Positions 37,704 through 46,302 of a stretch of DNA of 64,000 nucleotides are shown in pieces. The stretch is from an uncultured Clostridia bacterium. GTDB taxonomy: Bacteria; Bacillota; Clostridia; Oscillospirales; Acutalibacteraceae. The DNA lies in NCBI GenBank assembly GCA_946566955.1, contig CAMNXD010000002.1:87915-151914 (forward strand), read 5' to 3'. The position numbers and the translations under genes were made by a program. How positions within the stretch are numbered: position 1 is the stretch's first letter; each line of letters starts with the position of its first letter. The notes below the pieces were generated by a model. The model searched no databases, was not told where the DNA came from, and saw only the letters and a program-made list of their open reading frames with translations.

Positions 37704-38096
37704 TCATACTTGGATACAATTCTTACAGGGTTTATATTTCTTTCTAGCCTTTTCGAGGTTCATACACATTTTTAAACGTTTTAAATAACGGCATCCTTTT
37801 TTATGAAAACATTTACCTGTTTTCGTTACGTAAAAAACTTCTTTAACTTCTTTCAAAGAGTTTACTTTATTATCATCTGAAGGAGCTGCAGAAGCTTTTT
37901 TGTCTTTTTGATTCTCTAAATTTTCTTGTGATGAATTATTATTTAAATTTTTTATTTCATTTAAATTTACAGCTGAGGATGTTGGGGTCTCTTCATTTTT
38001 GCATTCAAATGCGCAAATAAAGCAAGTTCCGCTCATTGAGAAAATTATTGAAATAAAGTTGGAAATACATTTTTTTGTAAAGTTTTTCCTATCCAT
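37704..38096 (-). CDS. Small secreted or membrane-anchored Cys-rich protein
   Basis: 130 residues with a good AAAGGAGTG site. An N-terminal basic and hydrophobic segment (about 8-30) could be a signal or anchor. A low-complexity Asn/Lys/Ser/Glu linker follows (about 35-80), then a C-terminal module VFYVTKTGKCFHKKGCRYL ending in CKNC. This module resembles the small Cys/His metal-binding domain seen at the C-termini of some ComEC/MBL-fold and secreted clostridial proteins (Ada-like zinc-binding). Role unknown. It is divergent from the XRE regulator and shares an intergenic palindrome with it. Confidence 0.7.
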   Translation of the reverse strand: MDRKNFTKKCISNFISIIFSMSGTCFICAFECKNEETPTSSAVNLNEIKNLNNNSSQENLENQKDKKASAAPSDDNKVNSLKEVKEVFYVTKTGKCFHKKGCRYLKRLKMCMNLEKARKKYKPCKNCIQV

Positions 38097-38143
38097 ATTT
38101 ACACTCCTTTTTTACTATTTTTACATTTTATGGAAATCTGTAC

Positions 38144-38162
38144 TTAACGTAATTTAAGTTAA
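38144..38162. promoter_or_regulatory. Palindrome TTAAC-N9-GTTAA between divergent genes
   Basis: TTAAC (38144-38148) and GTTAA (38158-38162) with 9 bp between them, in the gap between the Cys-rich protein gene and the XRE gene. An identical arrangement with the same spacing lies just after the XRE gene. Together these suggest the binding site of that regulator, controlling itself and possibly its divergent neighbour. Confidence 0.55.
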
Positions 38163-38216
38163 AATGTAACAATAAAGCCCTTTTCCTATACACTCTCAAG
38201 AGAAGGGAGGGTTTTT

Positions 38217-38447
38217 ATGTACAGAAGACTTAGAGAACTTCGAGAAGACAGAGATTTAACTCAAACCGAAGTTGGTAAATTATTAAATATGTCACAAACC
38301 GGCTATGCTCAATATGAACTGGGAAAAAATGATGTCCCTACTCACGTCTTAAAACGCTTAGCCTTGTTCTATCAGACAAGTGTTGATTATCTTCTTGATT
38401 TAACCGACGAAATACAGCCTTATCCACGCAAAATTAAAAATATATAA
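38217..38447 (+). CDS. XRE-family transcriptional regulator
   Basis: 76-residue protein that is almost entirely a Cro/C1-type helix-turn-helix (RLRELREDRDLTQTEVGKLL, then MSQTGYAQYELG, VDYLLDLTD). A strong GGGAGGG site precedes the ATG. There is no ligand or protease domain, so it probably acts as a simple dimeric repressor. Matching palindromes on both sides point to autoregulation. Confidence 0.9.
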   Translation: MYRRLRELREDRDLTQTEVGKLLNMSQTGYAQYELGKNDVPTHVLKRLALFYQTSVDYLLDLTDEIQPYPRKIKNI

Positions 38448-38464
38448 TTAGTTATTACATTATT

Positions 38465-38483
38465 TTAACTTAAAACAAGTTAA
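38465..38483. promoter_or_regulatory. Second TTAAC-N9-GTTAA palindrome, downstream of the XRE gene
   Basis: TTAACTTAAAACAAGTTAA is a 7-bp perfect inverted repeat (TTAACTT/AAGTTAA) 18 nt after the XRE stop. It has the same arms and spacing as the upstream palindrome at 38144-38162. Confidence 0.55.
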
Positions 38484-39068
38484 AAGTCAATGACTAAAAT
38501 TAAATTATTTAAAAAATACTAAATAATTCAGGTTTAAATACTATGTTTTTCAAAATTAAATACACTCATGAAAAAAATCAGAAGGTAAAGATTCACACAC
38601 TTTGTACTAAGACTTTAAACTAAAAAGAGCCTCGAGAAAATTTCTTTCTCAAGGCTTATATAATAATAATTTTTGAAGCGTTTTTAGCCCTTCTACTAGT
38701 CTTTGCGGATTAATAATTCTTGAATTTCCTTTATGTCTTGGTGAGTTTTTTTAAAATGTATCATTTAAAGTATCTCTCGTTTTAAAAACAAAATTTATAA
38801 AAATTTTTGGGTTAATATCTCGTTTAACTTGACAGCAATAAAAAAATCTTGACGATACTCGTAATCACTTTAAAGATCTGCAATGATGCGATAATGTTGT
38901 AGAAAGTAAAACGGGGGTTGTTTTGCATTAAAGCTATAACCAAATCTTTATGAACCTGGAAAATAACTTTTTAATCTGTGATTTTTTAAATAAATCATAC
39001 TGTAAATAAAAAATTAATTTTTTTGGCACCAACTCTTGTTTTGTTTGAGCGGCGCCATGAAGTTTATA
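38484..39068. other. Gene-free interval
   Basis: No convincing gene on either strand. It holds the minus-strand terminator at 38624-38656, AT-rich stretches, two TTGAC hexamers on the plus strand near 38829 and 38850 without good -10 partners, and a slightly more G+C-rich patch at about 38,850-38,960 that could be the remains of a gene. I looked for a double-glycine peptide precursor here, because the export operon ends at 39,069, and found none. Confidence 0.6.
38624..38656 (-). terminator. Terminator, probably for the NHLM export operon
   Basis: An imperfect stem pairs AGCCT-GAGAAA with TTTCTC-AGGCT (one mismatch), followed on the minus strand by CTTTTT. It lies about 410 nt beyond the last export gene, which implies a long untranslated 3' region. 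Confidence 0.5.
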
Positions 39069-41231
39069 CTAAACAACCTGTCTAATTGCTAAATCATAAA
39101 ATTGACCTTTTTTCTCCATTAGCTGCTCATATGTTCCCTCTTCGGCTATTTTACCTTTGTCTAATACTATTATTCTATCACAATTCTTTATAGTAGAAAG
39201 TCTATGAGCAACAACAATTCTAGTGCTATTAAACGATGCGATACTATTTGCAACGTGGTTCTGAGTTATGTTATCAAGAGCAGAAGTAGCTTCATCGAAA
39301 ATAAGTATTTGAGGTTTAGAAATAACTGCTCTAGCTATCATAAGTCTTTGCTTTTGTCCTCCGGAAATTCCTCCTGCTCCTTCTGAAATTAGCGTGTGCA
39401 TTCCCATTGGCATCGCTTTTATATCCTCTTCAATTCCGGCAATTCTTGCCGCTTCCCAAGCATCATCCATAGTTTTCCATGGAGAAGTCACTATTATATT
39501 TGAAAATATATCACCGGGGAAAAGCGATCCATTTTGCATAACTACACCAATTTTTTGCCTAACACTTCTTAAATCTAAATTCGAAAGATCTCTACCACCG
39601 TAAAAAACTGAGCCTTTATTCGGCTTCTCAAAGCCTAGCAAAATACGTATTAGAGTAGATTTACCACATCCAGTTTTTCCAACTATCGCAACGTATTCTC
39701 CTTTTTTTATTGAAAGACTTAAATTATCTAAAATCATAGGGCCATCTTCGCTATACTTAAACGTAATATTTGAAATTTCTATATCTCCAGAAAGAGAAGT
39801 AGGTATTTTTCTTCCTTCACTGCTTTCCGGCTTTTCTTTCATAACGGGACGTATCATATCTAAAATGGGACCTAAACTTGCAAACTGAAGTGCAACGTCA
39901 CTTAAAGACATCATCGCACTGCTAATGGCTCCAAATGCTACGTTAAAAGATATATAGTTACCACGGCTTACGCCAGTGCGCACGGCAAAATAATAAATTA
40001 CGATTGTCCCCAAGGAAGAAATAATCAAACTTATAACGCTACTAATTTTTAACATAAACGGTGGAGAATAAGTAAGTTTTTCAACTTCTGCATACTCTTC
40101 CGCCCATTTTGCAAATGCTCTTTTTTCTGAGCCTGTCACTTTTATCTTTTCAATCCCACCAAAAAGAGCATACACTAATGACTGCAACTTTGGCGAAGCT
40201 TTCAATCTCTTTTTATTTATACTCTGCCTATAAAACGTTATAAAAACTGAATATATTATTGTAATTACAATAACAGCCATACCCGGCAAAACAAGCGTAG
40301 GTGCAAAGCTATAAAGCTGGAAAATATATAAAAACGAAAATGCTGCTGTAAGTCCTGTGGACATAATCGCACTGACTATCATTTGGCAAAGAGAAGCAAT
40401 ATAGCCCATCCTACTTGCGAGTTCACCAGAAGTATAGTTTTTAAAGAAACTTGTTGGAAGACTAAACAATCTAATCATAATTGCGCTATTGACTGCAAGA
40501 GTAAGTCGGCTTTGAAATCTATTTGTAACGATTCCGTTTGTTATGCCTATAAGTACACTTCCAATTGTTGCTCCCAGCATTAAAGAAGCAATAGGTATAA
40601 TTAAGGAATCTTTTCCAGACGGAATTAAATTATTAAAAATCATATTGTTTATCGCAGGAATAAACATCCCGAGAATTTGCATTATAAGCATTGTAACGAG
40701 AATAAAAACCATATCGGCCCTTGAAATATTTGAAATCATAAATTTTATGAGGTCTTTAATTTTTAAAGAAGTCAAAGGAAAAGAATTATAAAAGCAAAAT
40801 GCATCCACATTTAAATTTTTAGCAGTTACCTTATTAATTTTAATAAGTTCTCCTTCAGGAGTTCTGTAGGTATAACCTGACCATTTTCCAGGTAAAATTG
40901 AAACTATGTCTCCCTCTTTAGTACTGCCTAGAAAACACCCTGTACAATCCTTCCACCATTCTCCAGTAAGTTCAACGCGCCGACGCATAGTGTTAGAAGG
41001 TCTTAACATGTATTCAAGTTGAGAATCCAGATCAGTTATATTATCTGGCACATCTGGAACCTCTTTGCCTAAATATTTTAAAATTTCCGCTGCAGCTCCA
41101 GTTGTCTGTTTAGCTGCTTTGAAAGTATTCATTCCTATAATTGAGAGCAAATCGGAAAATGCTCCCTGAAACATTCTTTCATCACTATCTCTGCGCCTTT
41201 TAATTTGACTTTCCCAGAAATCTTTACCCAT
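39069..41231 (-). CDS. NHLM-type export ABC transporter without peptidase
   Basis: About 720 residues from the ATG of MGKDFWE (41229-41231), which has GGGTGA upstream; a GTG four codons earlier is possible. It has an N-terminal soluble region typical of the second ABC protein of NHLM bacteriocin systems (LTGEWWKDCTGCFLG), then six membrane helices and an ATPase domain with Walker A GKTGCGKST, signature ISGGQKQR and Walker B ILIFDEATSALD. There is no C39 peptidase. It lies 15 nt after its partner and probably forms the export channel with it. Confidence 0.88.
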   Translation of the reverse strand: MGKDFWESQIKRRRDSDERMFQGAFSDLLSIIGMNTFKAAKQTTGAAAEILKYLGKEVPDVPDNITDLDSQLEYMLRPSNTMRRRVELTGEWWKDCTGCFLGSTKEGDIVSILPGKWSGYTYRTPEGELIKINKVTAKNLNVDAFCFYNSFPLTSLKIKDLIKFMISNISRADMVFILVTMLIMQILGMFIPAINNMIFNNLIPSGKDSLIIPIASLMLGATIGSVLIGITNGIVTNRFQSRLTLAVNSAIMIRLFSLPTSFFKNYTSGELASRMGYIASLCQMIVSAIMSTGLTAAFSFLYIFQLYSFAPTLVLPGMAVIVITIIYSVFITFYRQSINKKRLKASPKLQSLVYALFGGIEKIKVTGSEKRAFAKWAEEYAEVEKLTYSPPFMLKISSVISLIISSLGTIVIYYFAVRTGVSRGNYISFNVAFGAISSAMMSLSDVALQFASLGPILDMIRPVMKEKPESSEGRKIPTSLSGDIEISNITFKYSEDGPMILDNLSLSIKKGEYVAIVGKTGCGKSTLIRILLGFEKPNKGSVFYGGRDLSNLDLRSVRQKIGVVMQNGSLFPGDIFSNIIVTSPWKTMDDAWEAARIAGIEEDIKAMPMGMHTLISEGAGGISGGQKQRLMIARAVISKPQILIFDEATSALDNITQNHVANSIASFNSTRIVVAHRLSTIKNCDRIIVLDKGKIAEEGTYEQLMEKKGQFYDLAIRQVV

Positions 41232-41246
41232 AATTTCACCCACTTC

Positions 41247-43403
41247 TTACTCTGTTATTACGAGTTCTTTGTATTTTCCGTTGTTATTTATAAGCTCATC
41301 GTGTTTTCCTCTCTCCACGACTTTTCCTTTATCTAGAACTATTATTTCATCGCAGTCACGGACCGTAGAAAGTCTATGCGCTATAACTATGCATGTACAT
41401 CCCGCCTTACGAATATTATCCATAACAATATTTTCTGTTTTGGCATCTAGTGCAGAGGTTGCTTCATCGAGGATTACAATAGTCGGTTCTTGAGCAAGTG
41501 CCCTGGCTATCTCTATTCTCTGGCACTGCCCACCAGAAAAGTCTCTTCCGCCTTCCTTTAAAACGTGATTATACCCTTCAGGACGGCTCACAATAGCATC
41601 ATGAATATCTGAATCTTTGGCTGCCATCATAACTGCAAAGTCTTCAATAGAATCGTCCCACATTTTTATGTTGTTTTTAATAGTATCATGGAACATCACT
41701 TTCTCTTGGTCTACTATTGAAACAGAATTATGGAATTTATAAGGATCCATTTCCTCTCTCGTCTGTCCATCGAAGGTAATTTGGCCACTCCATGGTTTAT
41801 AAAGACCTGTAACTAGCTTAGCTAGTGTGGATTTACCGCTTCCGCTTCCACCAACAATTGCAACCCATGACCCAGGTTTAAGCGACATACTAAAGTTTTC
41901 TAATAAAGGAGCCGCTAATTTGCTATATCCAAAAGTGATGTTATCTACTTCTACTTCTCCTCTTAATTTACGCTCGTCGCCTTGGGTACTGGAATTTTGT
42001 TTAAAGTTTTCTTCTACGTCTACCGGATAATCAAGAACGTCCTCAACTCTTTCCATTTCACAGCGCATTTCAACGAAGCTACTATATATATCCATTATAT
42101 CTCCTATAGGTGCTAAGAACCTATCTAGGAAAGATTGAAATGCCATAAGCATACCAATTGTAAAGTGTCCATGCATAATCAAGTATACACCTGAAAAAAG
42201 CATTATTAAGTTTGCTATGCTATCAATAAATTCTGGTAGCGCACCTATATATCGATTAAACTTTGTAATTGCCACATTATCGTTGTTTTGTTTTGAAAAA
42301 TATCCTGCCCACCGCTCAAAGTATCCACTTTCAGCTCCTGTGGACTTTATAGTTTCTATCATCTCGAAACCTGTATAAGTCACGCTTATAATTTTTCCTT
42401 GGTTACCCGCAGATGCTCTTTGAAAATTTAGCATTTTATTTGAAGTATAGCGCGCAACTAACATATTAAGCACTGTTGCACCGATACCAATTAAGGTTAA
42501 AAACCAGCTCCATTGTAGCATGAGGAAAAGGTACAAAAACATAGAAGCTATTTTTATAAATATAGGAGCAATTTTCTTAATTAGAGTTAGTGCAATACCA
42601 GCCGTAGATTCTTGACGTGAAACTATATCTCCTACGTACCGCTGCGAAAAGAAATCCATAGGAAGTCGCAAAACGTGCCACATAAATTCCGCACTTGACG
42701 TCAAAGAAAACTTTCCCTCTATTTTTAGCCAATGAACAGACTGTATAAATTCAATCATCACCTGAATCAACAGTACCACTAGCATAATTCCTAAAAATGG
42801 ATAAAACCATTCCGGATTTGAACCTGAGAGCAAATTATCTAGAAAAATTCTGCTAAATATTGGAGAAAGCATTCCTATAACCGTAAGCACTAAGCTTACA
42901 AGTACCGCTAAAATAAAGGGCTTGAGTGCTCCTTTAAGACATCTCTTGGCAAAAGTTAAAACGCTTTTTTGCTTTCCTTCGGGTTTAAATTCTTCTGTTG
43001 GGACAAAAGTCAAAGCAATTCCAGTAAAAGCCTGATCAAATTCTTCCATAGAAACTGTAACTCTTCCTCGCGCTGGATCGTTAATATAAACCTTACCTTT
43101 TTTGAAATCTACTCCACATAAAACAACAAAATGATTGAAATTCCAGTGAATTATTGCTGGCATAGGAAGTGCTTCTAAGCTAATTGGCTCTAATCTGTAG
43201 CCTGCAGCTTTAAATCCATAAGATCTTCCAGCGTTTAAAATATTTTTAGCTATACTTCCATCCCTTGAAACTCCGCAATCAGCACGCACCTGCGTTAGCG
43301 GAAGCCACTTTTTATAGTATGCTGCTACCATGCACAAGCATGCAGCTCCACATTCTAACGCTTCCATCTGCATTACAACAGGTACTTTACATATCTTCCC
43401 CAT
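41247..43403 (-). CDS. NHLM-type ABC exporter with C39 leader peptidase
   Basis: About 718 residues from the ATG of MGKICKVP (43401-43403), 8 nt after AGGAGG; the GTG three codons upstream lies within that site. Residues 1-130 are a C39 cysteine peptidase with the catalytic Cys in LECGAAC, His in FNHFVVL and Asp in NDPARG. These enzymes cut after double-glycine leaders during export. Membrane helices and an ATPase follow (GGSGSGKST, FSGGQCQR, VILDEATSALD). No peptide precursor lies nearby, so its cargo must be encoded elsewhere. The GG-leader metalloprotease at 11 kb is one candidate. Confidence 0.93.
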   Translation of the reverse strand: MGKICKVPVVMQMEALECGAACLCMVAAYYKKWLPLTQVRADCGVSRDGSIAKNILNAGRSYGFKAAGYRLEPISLEALPMPAIIHWNFNHFVVLCGVDFKKGKVYINDPARGRVTVSMEEFDQAFTGIALTFVPTEEFKPEGKQKSVLTFAKRCLKGALKPFILAVLVSLVLTVIGMLSPIFSRIFLDNLLSGSNPEWFYPFLGIMLVVLLIQVMIEFIQSVHWLKIEGKFSLTSSAEFMWHVLRLPMDFFSQRYVGDIVSRQESTAGIALTLIKKIAPIFIKIASMFLYLFLMLQWSWFLTLIGIGATVLNMLVARYTSNKMLNFQRASAGNQGKIISVTYTGFEMIETIKSTGAESGYFERWAGYFSKQNNDNVAITKFNRYIGALPEFIDSIANLIMLFSGVYLIMHGHFTIGMLMAFQSFLDRFLAPIGDIMDIYSSFVEMRCEMERVEDVLDYPVDVEENFKQNSSTQGDERKLRGEVEVDNITFGYSKLAAPLLENFSMSLKPGSWVAIVGGSGSGKSTLAKLVTGLYKPWSGQITFDGQTREEMDPYKFHNSVSIVDQEKVMFHDTIKNNIKMWDDSIEDFAVMMAAKDSDIHDAIVSRPEGYNHVLKEGGRDFSGGQCQRIEIARALAQEPTIVILDEATSALDAKTENIVMDNIRKAGCTCIVIAHRLSTVRDCDEIIVLDKGKVVERGKHDELINNNGKYKELVITE

Positions 43404-43419
43404 TTTTATCACCTCCTAG

Positions 43420-44007
43420 TTATTTATTAAATATCAATTCATAAGGTTTTGTTCCTCCAATTATTGCCGAAACCTCGCATAAAGTACCATCTGTTATTTC
43501 AAGTTTATTACCTTCTTCATTCGACCACTCTTCCATAGAAAGTGCAACCTCAACCATATTTCCAGTGACTGCATCTTTAGAAGAAAATATCGGATAAAAA
43601 AGCTGAGGGTCGGGGAAATTGCTCGCTAAATATTCCTCCGTAACAACTTTAGATCCAATTGAAACCACCTTCCCTTTGATATAACCATATTGTTCTTTGT
43701 CGGCGTAATCTGGAGAAATCTGTACGTCCATACCAGGATTTAATCTTTTACTAGTCCCTATGGGGACATAACAGTAAACTCCCGATTCACCTTTCAGATC
43801 ACTTGCTACTACGCCAACAATATCAACGGTTTTTGGTATAACTCCGGAAAATATCCATACTATTCCTGCAATCAAGACAATAAATATTCCTAATAACATT
43901 ATAACCAAACTGGGATTTGTCACCTTTATATACTCATTGAGCTTATCGGGAGACGAAATCCTTTCAAGCGTGCTTTTTCTAAATAATGTGTTTTCATTTT
44001 CTGACAT
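43420..44007 (-). CDS. NHLM-type HlyD-like secretion accessory protein
   Basis: 195 residues. The opening LFRKSTLERISSPDKLNEYI followed by one membrane helix (about 34-55) is typical of NHLM-system membrane-fusion proteins. A beta-rich periplasm-facing part follows, with GTSKRLNPGMDVQI resembling the HlyD barrel region. It bridges the ABC exporter to the outside of the membrane. It is first in the three-gene export operon, 16 nt before the peptidase-exporter, behind a consensus promoter. Confidence 0.85.
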   Translation of the reverse strand: MSENENTLFRKSTLERISSPDKLNEYIKVTNPSLVIMLLGIFIVLIAGIVWIFSGVIPKTVDIVGVVASDLKGESGVYCYVPIGTSKRLNPGMDVQISPDYADKEQYGYIKGKVVSIGSKVVTEEYLASNFPDPQLFYPIFSSKDAVTGNMVEVALSMEEWSNEEGNKLEITDGTLCEVSAIIGGTKPYELIFNK

Positions 44008-44080
44008 AAAAATTACCCTCTTTCTTACTTATTTGATTTTTCTAAAAACACATAAGTATAACAATTCATTTTATTGATAA

Positions 44081-44109
44081 ATAATAAAATTATTCCATAG
44101 TAAAGTCAA
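44081..44109 (-). promoter_or_regulatory. Sigma-A promoter of the NHLM export operon
   Basis: On the minus strand TTGACT (44104-44109) and TATTAT (44081-44086) with a 17-bp spacer, 73 nt upstream of the HlyD-like gene. It begins just after the terminator of the ATPase operon. Confidence 0.85.
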
Positions 44110-44145
44110 GAGTTTTTTTAAAAATTTGTCAAGACATACAAAAAC

Positions 44146-44175
44146 AAAAAATAGATGCCCTGAAACATCTATTTT
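44146..44175 (-). terminator. Terminator of the V/A-ATPase operon
   Basis: AAAATAGATG and CATCTATTTT pair in a perfect 10-bp stem with an 8-nt loop, and the minus strand continues with a T-run. It lies 8 nt after the stop of subunit D. Confidence 0.88.
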
Positions 44176-44183
44176 CACTCCTG

Positions 44184-44798
44184 CTATTTTTCTTTTAAAT
44201 TTTTAATTACTTTAAGACGCGAAAACTCTTCTCTTTCTTTTTCCTCAAGCGCTTCAGTTATAGAAATTATAGAATTTTCAAATTTCGGGATCATTATATT
44301 CTTTAGTGCATTAGCACGCTTTTGAGTCTTTTTTATAGCATTTGCAAGAAGATATACACTCGTTTCCACTTCAGCAAGCTCAGCTGTTAATCTTCTGACC
44401 TCACGAAAGCATGCATAAGCTTTATCAAGGTCTGAATTAGAATTATAAAGTCCAAATGGGACTGTAGAGTTTTCCATTTCCATAAACTGTACTATAGGTA
44501 TCTCAACGCCCATTACGCTCCTAAAAGATAGCTTAAGCCGCGATTCAATGGGAACAGCTAGCGACAGCTCTTTGCATACTCCAAGTGCAATATTAGCCTT
44601 ATGAAGCATAGTAAAGGCTTTAGAGTAAGCAGTATCAATACTATTTTGTATTTCTTCAGCTTTTTCAATAAGAGTCATCATTTCGCGAATGAGAATGTTT
44701 CTTTTTCTATCTAAAAGCTCAAAGCCGAGCTTAGACAAGCTATAAGATTTTTTTATAGCAATTAAATTACCTTTAGTTGGCGCCACTTGATTAAGCAT
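44184..44798 (-). CDS. ntpD: V/A-type ATPase subunit D
   Basis: 204 residues of long antiparallel helices, opening with NQVAPTKGNLIAIKKS, the hallmark of the central-stalk subunit D. It connects the A3B3 head to the membrane rotor. Last gene of the operon, 31 nt after subunit B and followed by the terminator. Confidence 0.94.
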   Translation of the reverse strand: MLNQVAPTKGNLIAIKKSYSLSKLGFELLDRKRNILIREMMTLIEKAEEIQNSIDTAYSKAFTMLHKANIALGVCKELSLAVPIESRLKLSFRSVMGVEIPIVQFMEMENSTVPFGLYNSNSDLDKAYACFREVRRLTAELAEVETSVYLLANAIKKTQKRANALKNIMIPKFENSIISITEALEEKEREEFSRLKVIKNLKEK

Positions 44799-44829
44799 GC
44801 ATCTACCTCCCTACAATCTAGCCTAAAGC

Positions 44830-46287
44830 TTACTCTTCGTCTTCATCATCGTTATCATCCGAAGATTCTTCATCAAATACATCTATTAAATTTTTTCGGT
44901 TTAATAGCTCTTTGTCTTTAATATAAAATTTATTTAGAGTTTCATCGCTTACTCTATCTAGCTCCTGACGAGGAAGAATTGAAAGTAGTCTCCAACCCAA
45001 GTCTAAGCTCTGCTCAATAGAGCGATTTTCATTAAATCCTTGATTTATAAACTGCTTTTCAAAAGCTCTTCCGAATTCCAAATAAGTTTTATCTATCGGC
45101 GCAAGGTCCTCTTCACCTATAACTGACGCTAAAGCACGGGCATCTTGCACTCTTGCATAAGCTGCAAACAGCTGATTAGCCAGCTCAGGGTGATCGTTTC
45201 TCGTAAAGCCCTCTCCAATGCCGTCCTTCATTAACCTAGAAAGTGATGGCAAAATCGATACTGAAGGGTAGAATCCTCTTCTATCTAAAGACCTATCAAG
45301 CACGATTTGACCTTCGGTAATATAGCCCGTTAAATCGGGAACTGGATGAGTAATATCGTCATTGGGCATCGTGAGAATAGGGATTTGAGTTATAGATCCT
45401 TCTTTACCCTTTACCATTCCTGCTCTTTCATAAAGAGATGCAAAATCTGAATATAAATATCCAGGATATCCCTTTCGACCCGGAATCTCACCCTTTGAAG
45501 AACTAAATTCACGAAGCGCCTCAGCATATGAAGTCATATCAGTCATAATTACTAGAACGTGCATTCCAAGTTCAAATGCAAGATACTCTGCAGTAGTCAA
45601 AGCACACCGCGGCGCTAAAATTCTATCAATCACAGGGTCATTGGAAAGATTTAAATACATAACAACCCTTTCAATTACTCCTGTTTCGTCAAATTGACGC
45701 CTAAAATACTCTGCAACGTCGTTTTTTACTCCCATAGCTGCAAAAACAATAGCTAAATTATTTTTACCTTTATCTTGAATTTTAGCTTGACGAGCAATTT
45801 GTACAGCAAGCTCATTATGTTTCATTCCTGAACCAGAAAAAATAGGAAGCTTTTGTCCTCTAATTAAAGTAGAAAGTACATCAATCGAAGAAATGCCGGT
45901 GTTTATATAGTTTTGAGGATATATCCTCGAAATGGGATTAATCGGACTACCGTTTATGTTCATTTTTTTATGGGGAAACACTTTTCCTAAATGATCTATA
46001 GGCTCACCGGAACCACTAAAAACGCGTCCCAGTATTTCGGGGGAAAGAGAAATCTCCATTGGATGTCCTTTAAGCTTAACACGAGCATTTGAAAGCGAAA
46101 TAGAATGAGTACCTTCAAAGACTTGTATTACAACCTTGTCGCCTTCAATTTCAACAACTCTTCCTTTACGATAAGTACCATCTTGAAGCTTGATATCCAC
46201 AACTTCCTCATAAGAAGCATTTTCAACTCCATCGAGAATTATTAAAGACCCACTTATTTCTTTTAGTCCAATATAATTTATTACCAA
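44830..46287 (-). CDS. ntpB: V/A-type ATPase subunit B
   Basis: 485 residues. The non-catalytic nucleotide subunit of the A3B3 head, it lacks a true P-loop but has the family motif [15 protein letters not shown] and a Pro-rich [17 protein letters not shown]. The C-terminus ends in an unusually acidic tail ([14 protein letters not shown]), which family members often lack. It lies 15 nt after subunit A. Confidence 0.96.
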   Translation of the reverse strand: MVINYIGLKEISGSLIILDGVENASYEEVVDIKLQDGTYRKGRVVEIEGDKVVIQVFEGTHSISLSNARVKLKGHPMEISLSPEILGRVFSGSGEPIDHLGKVFPHKKMNINGSPINPISRIYPQNYINTGISSIDVLSTLIRGQKLPIFSGSGMKHNELAVQIARQAKIQDKGKNNLAIVFAAMGVKNDVAEYFRRQFDETGVIERVVMYLNLSNDPVIDRILAPRCALTTAEYLAFELGMHVLVIMTDMTSYAEALREFSSSKGEIPGRKGYPGYLYSDFASLYERAGMVKGKEGSITQIPILTMPNDDITHPVPDLTGYITEGQIVLDRSLDRRGFYPSVSILPSLSRLMKDGIGEGFTRNDHPELANQLFAAYARVQDARALASVIGEEDLAPIDKTYLEFGRAFEKQFINQGFNENRSIEQSLDLGWRLLSILPRQELDRVSDETLNKFYIKDKELLNRKNLIDVFDEESSDDNDDEDEE

Positions 46288-46302
46288 CCTACTCCACCTC
46301 CT

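Noticed and set aside
38823..38927. 34-codon minus-strand frame in the tail of the NHLM operon as a possible peptide precursor
   Set aside because: No ribosome-binding site, no double-glycine leader and no family resemblance; likely chance or gene debris.
39024..39057. GC-rich hairpin-like sequence (GGCACC and GGCGCC) just after the export operon
   Set aside because: The arms pair poorly and no U-run follows on the relevant strand, so it is not a convincing terminator.
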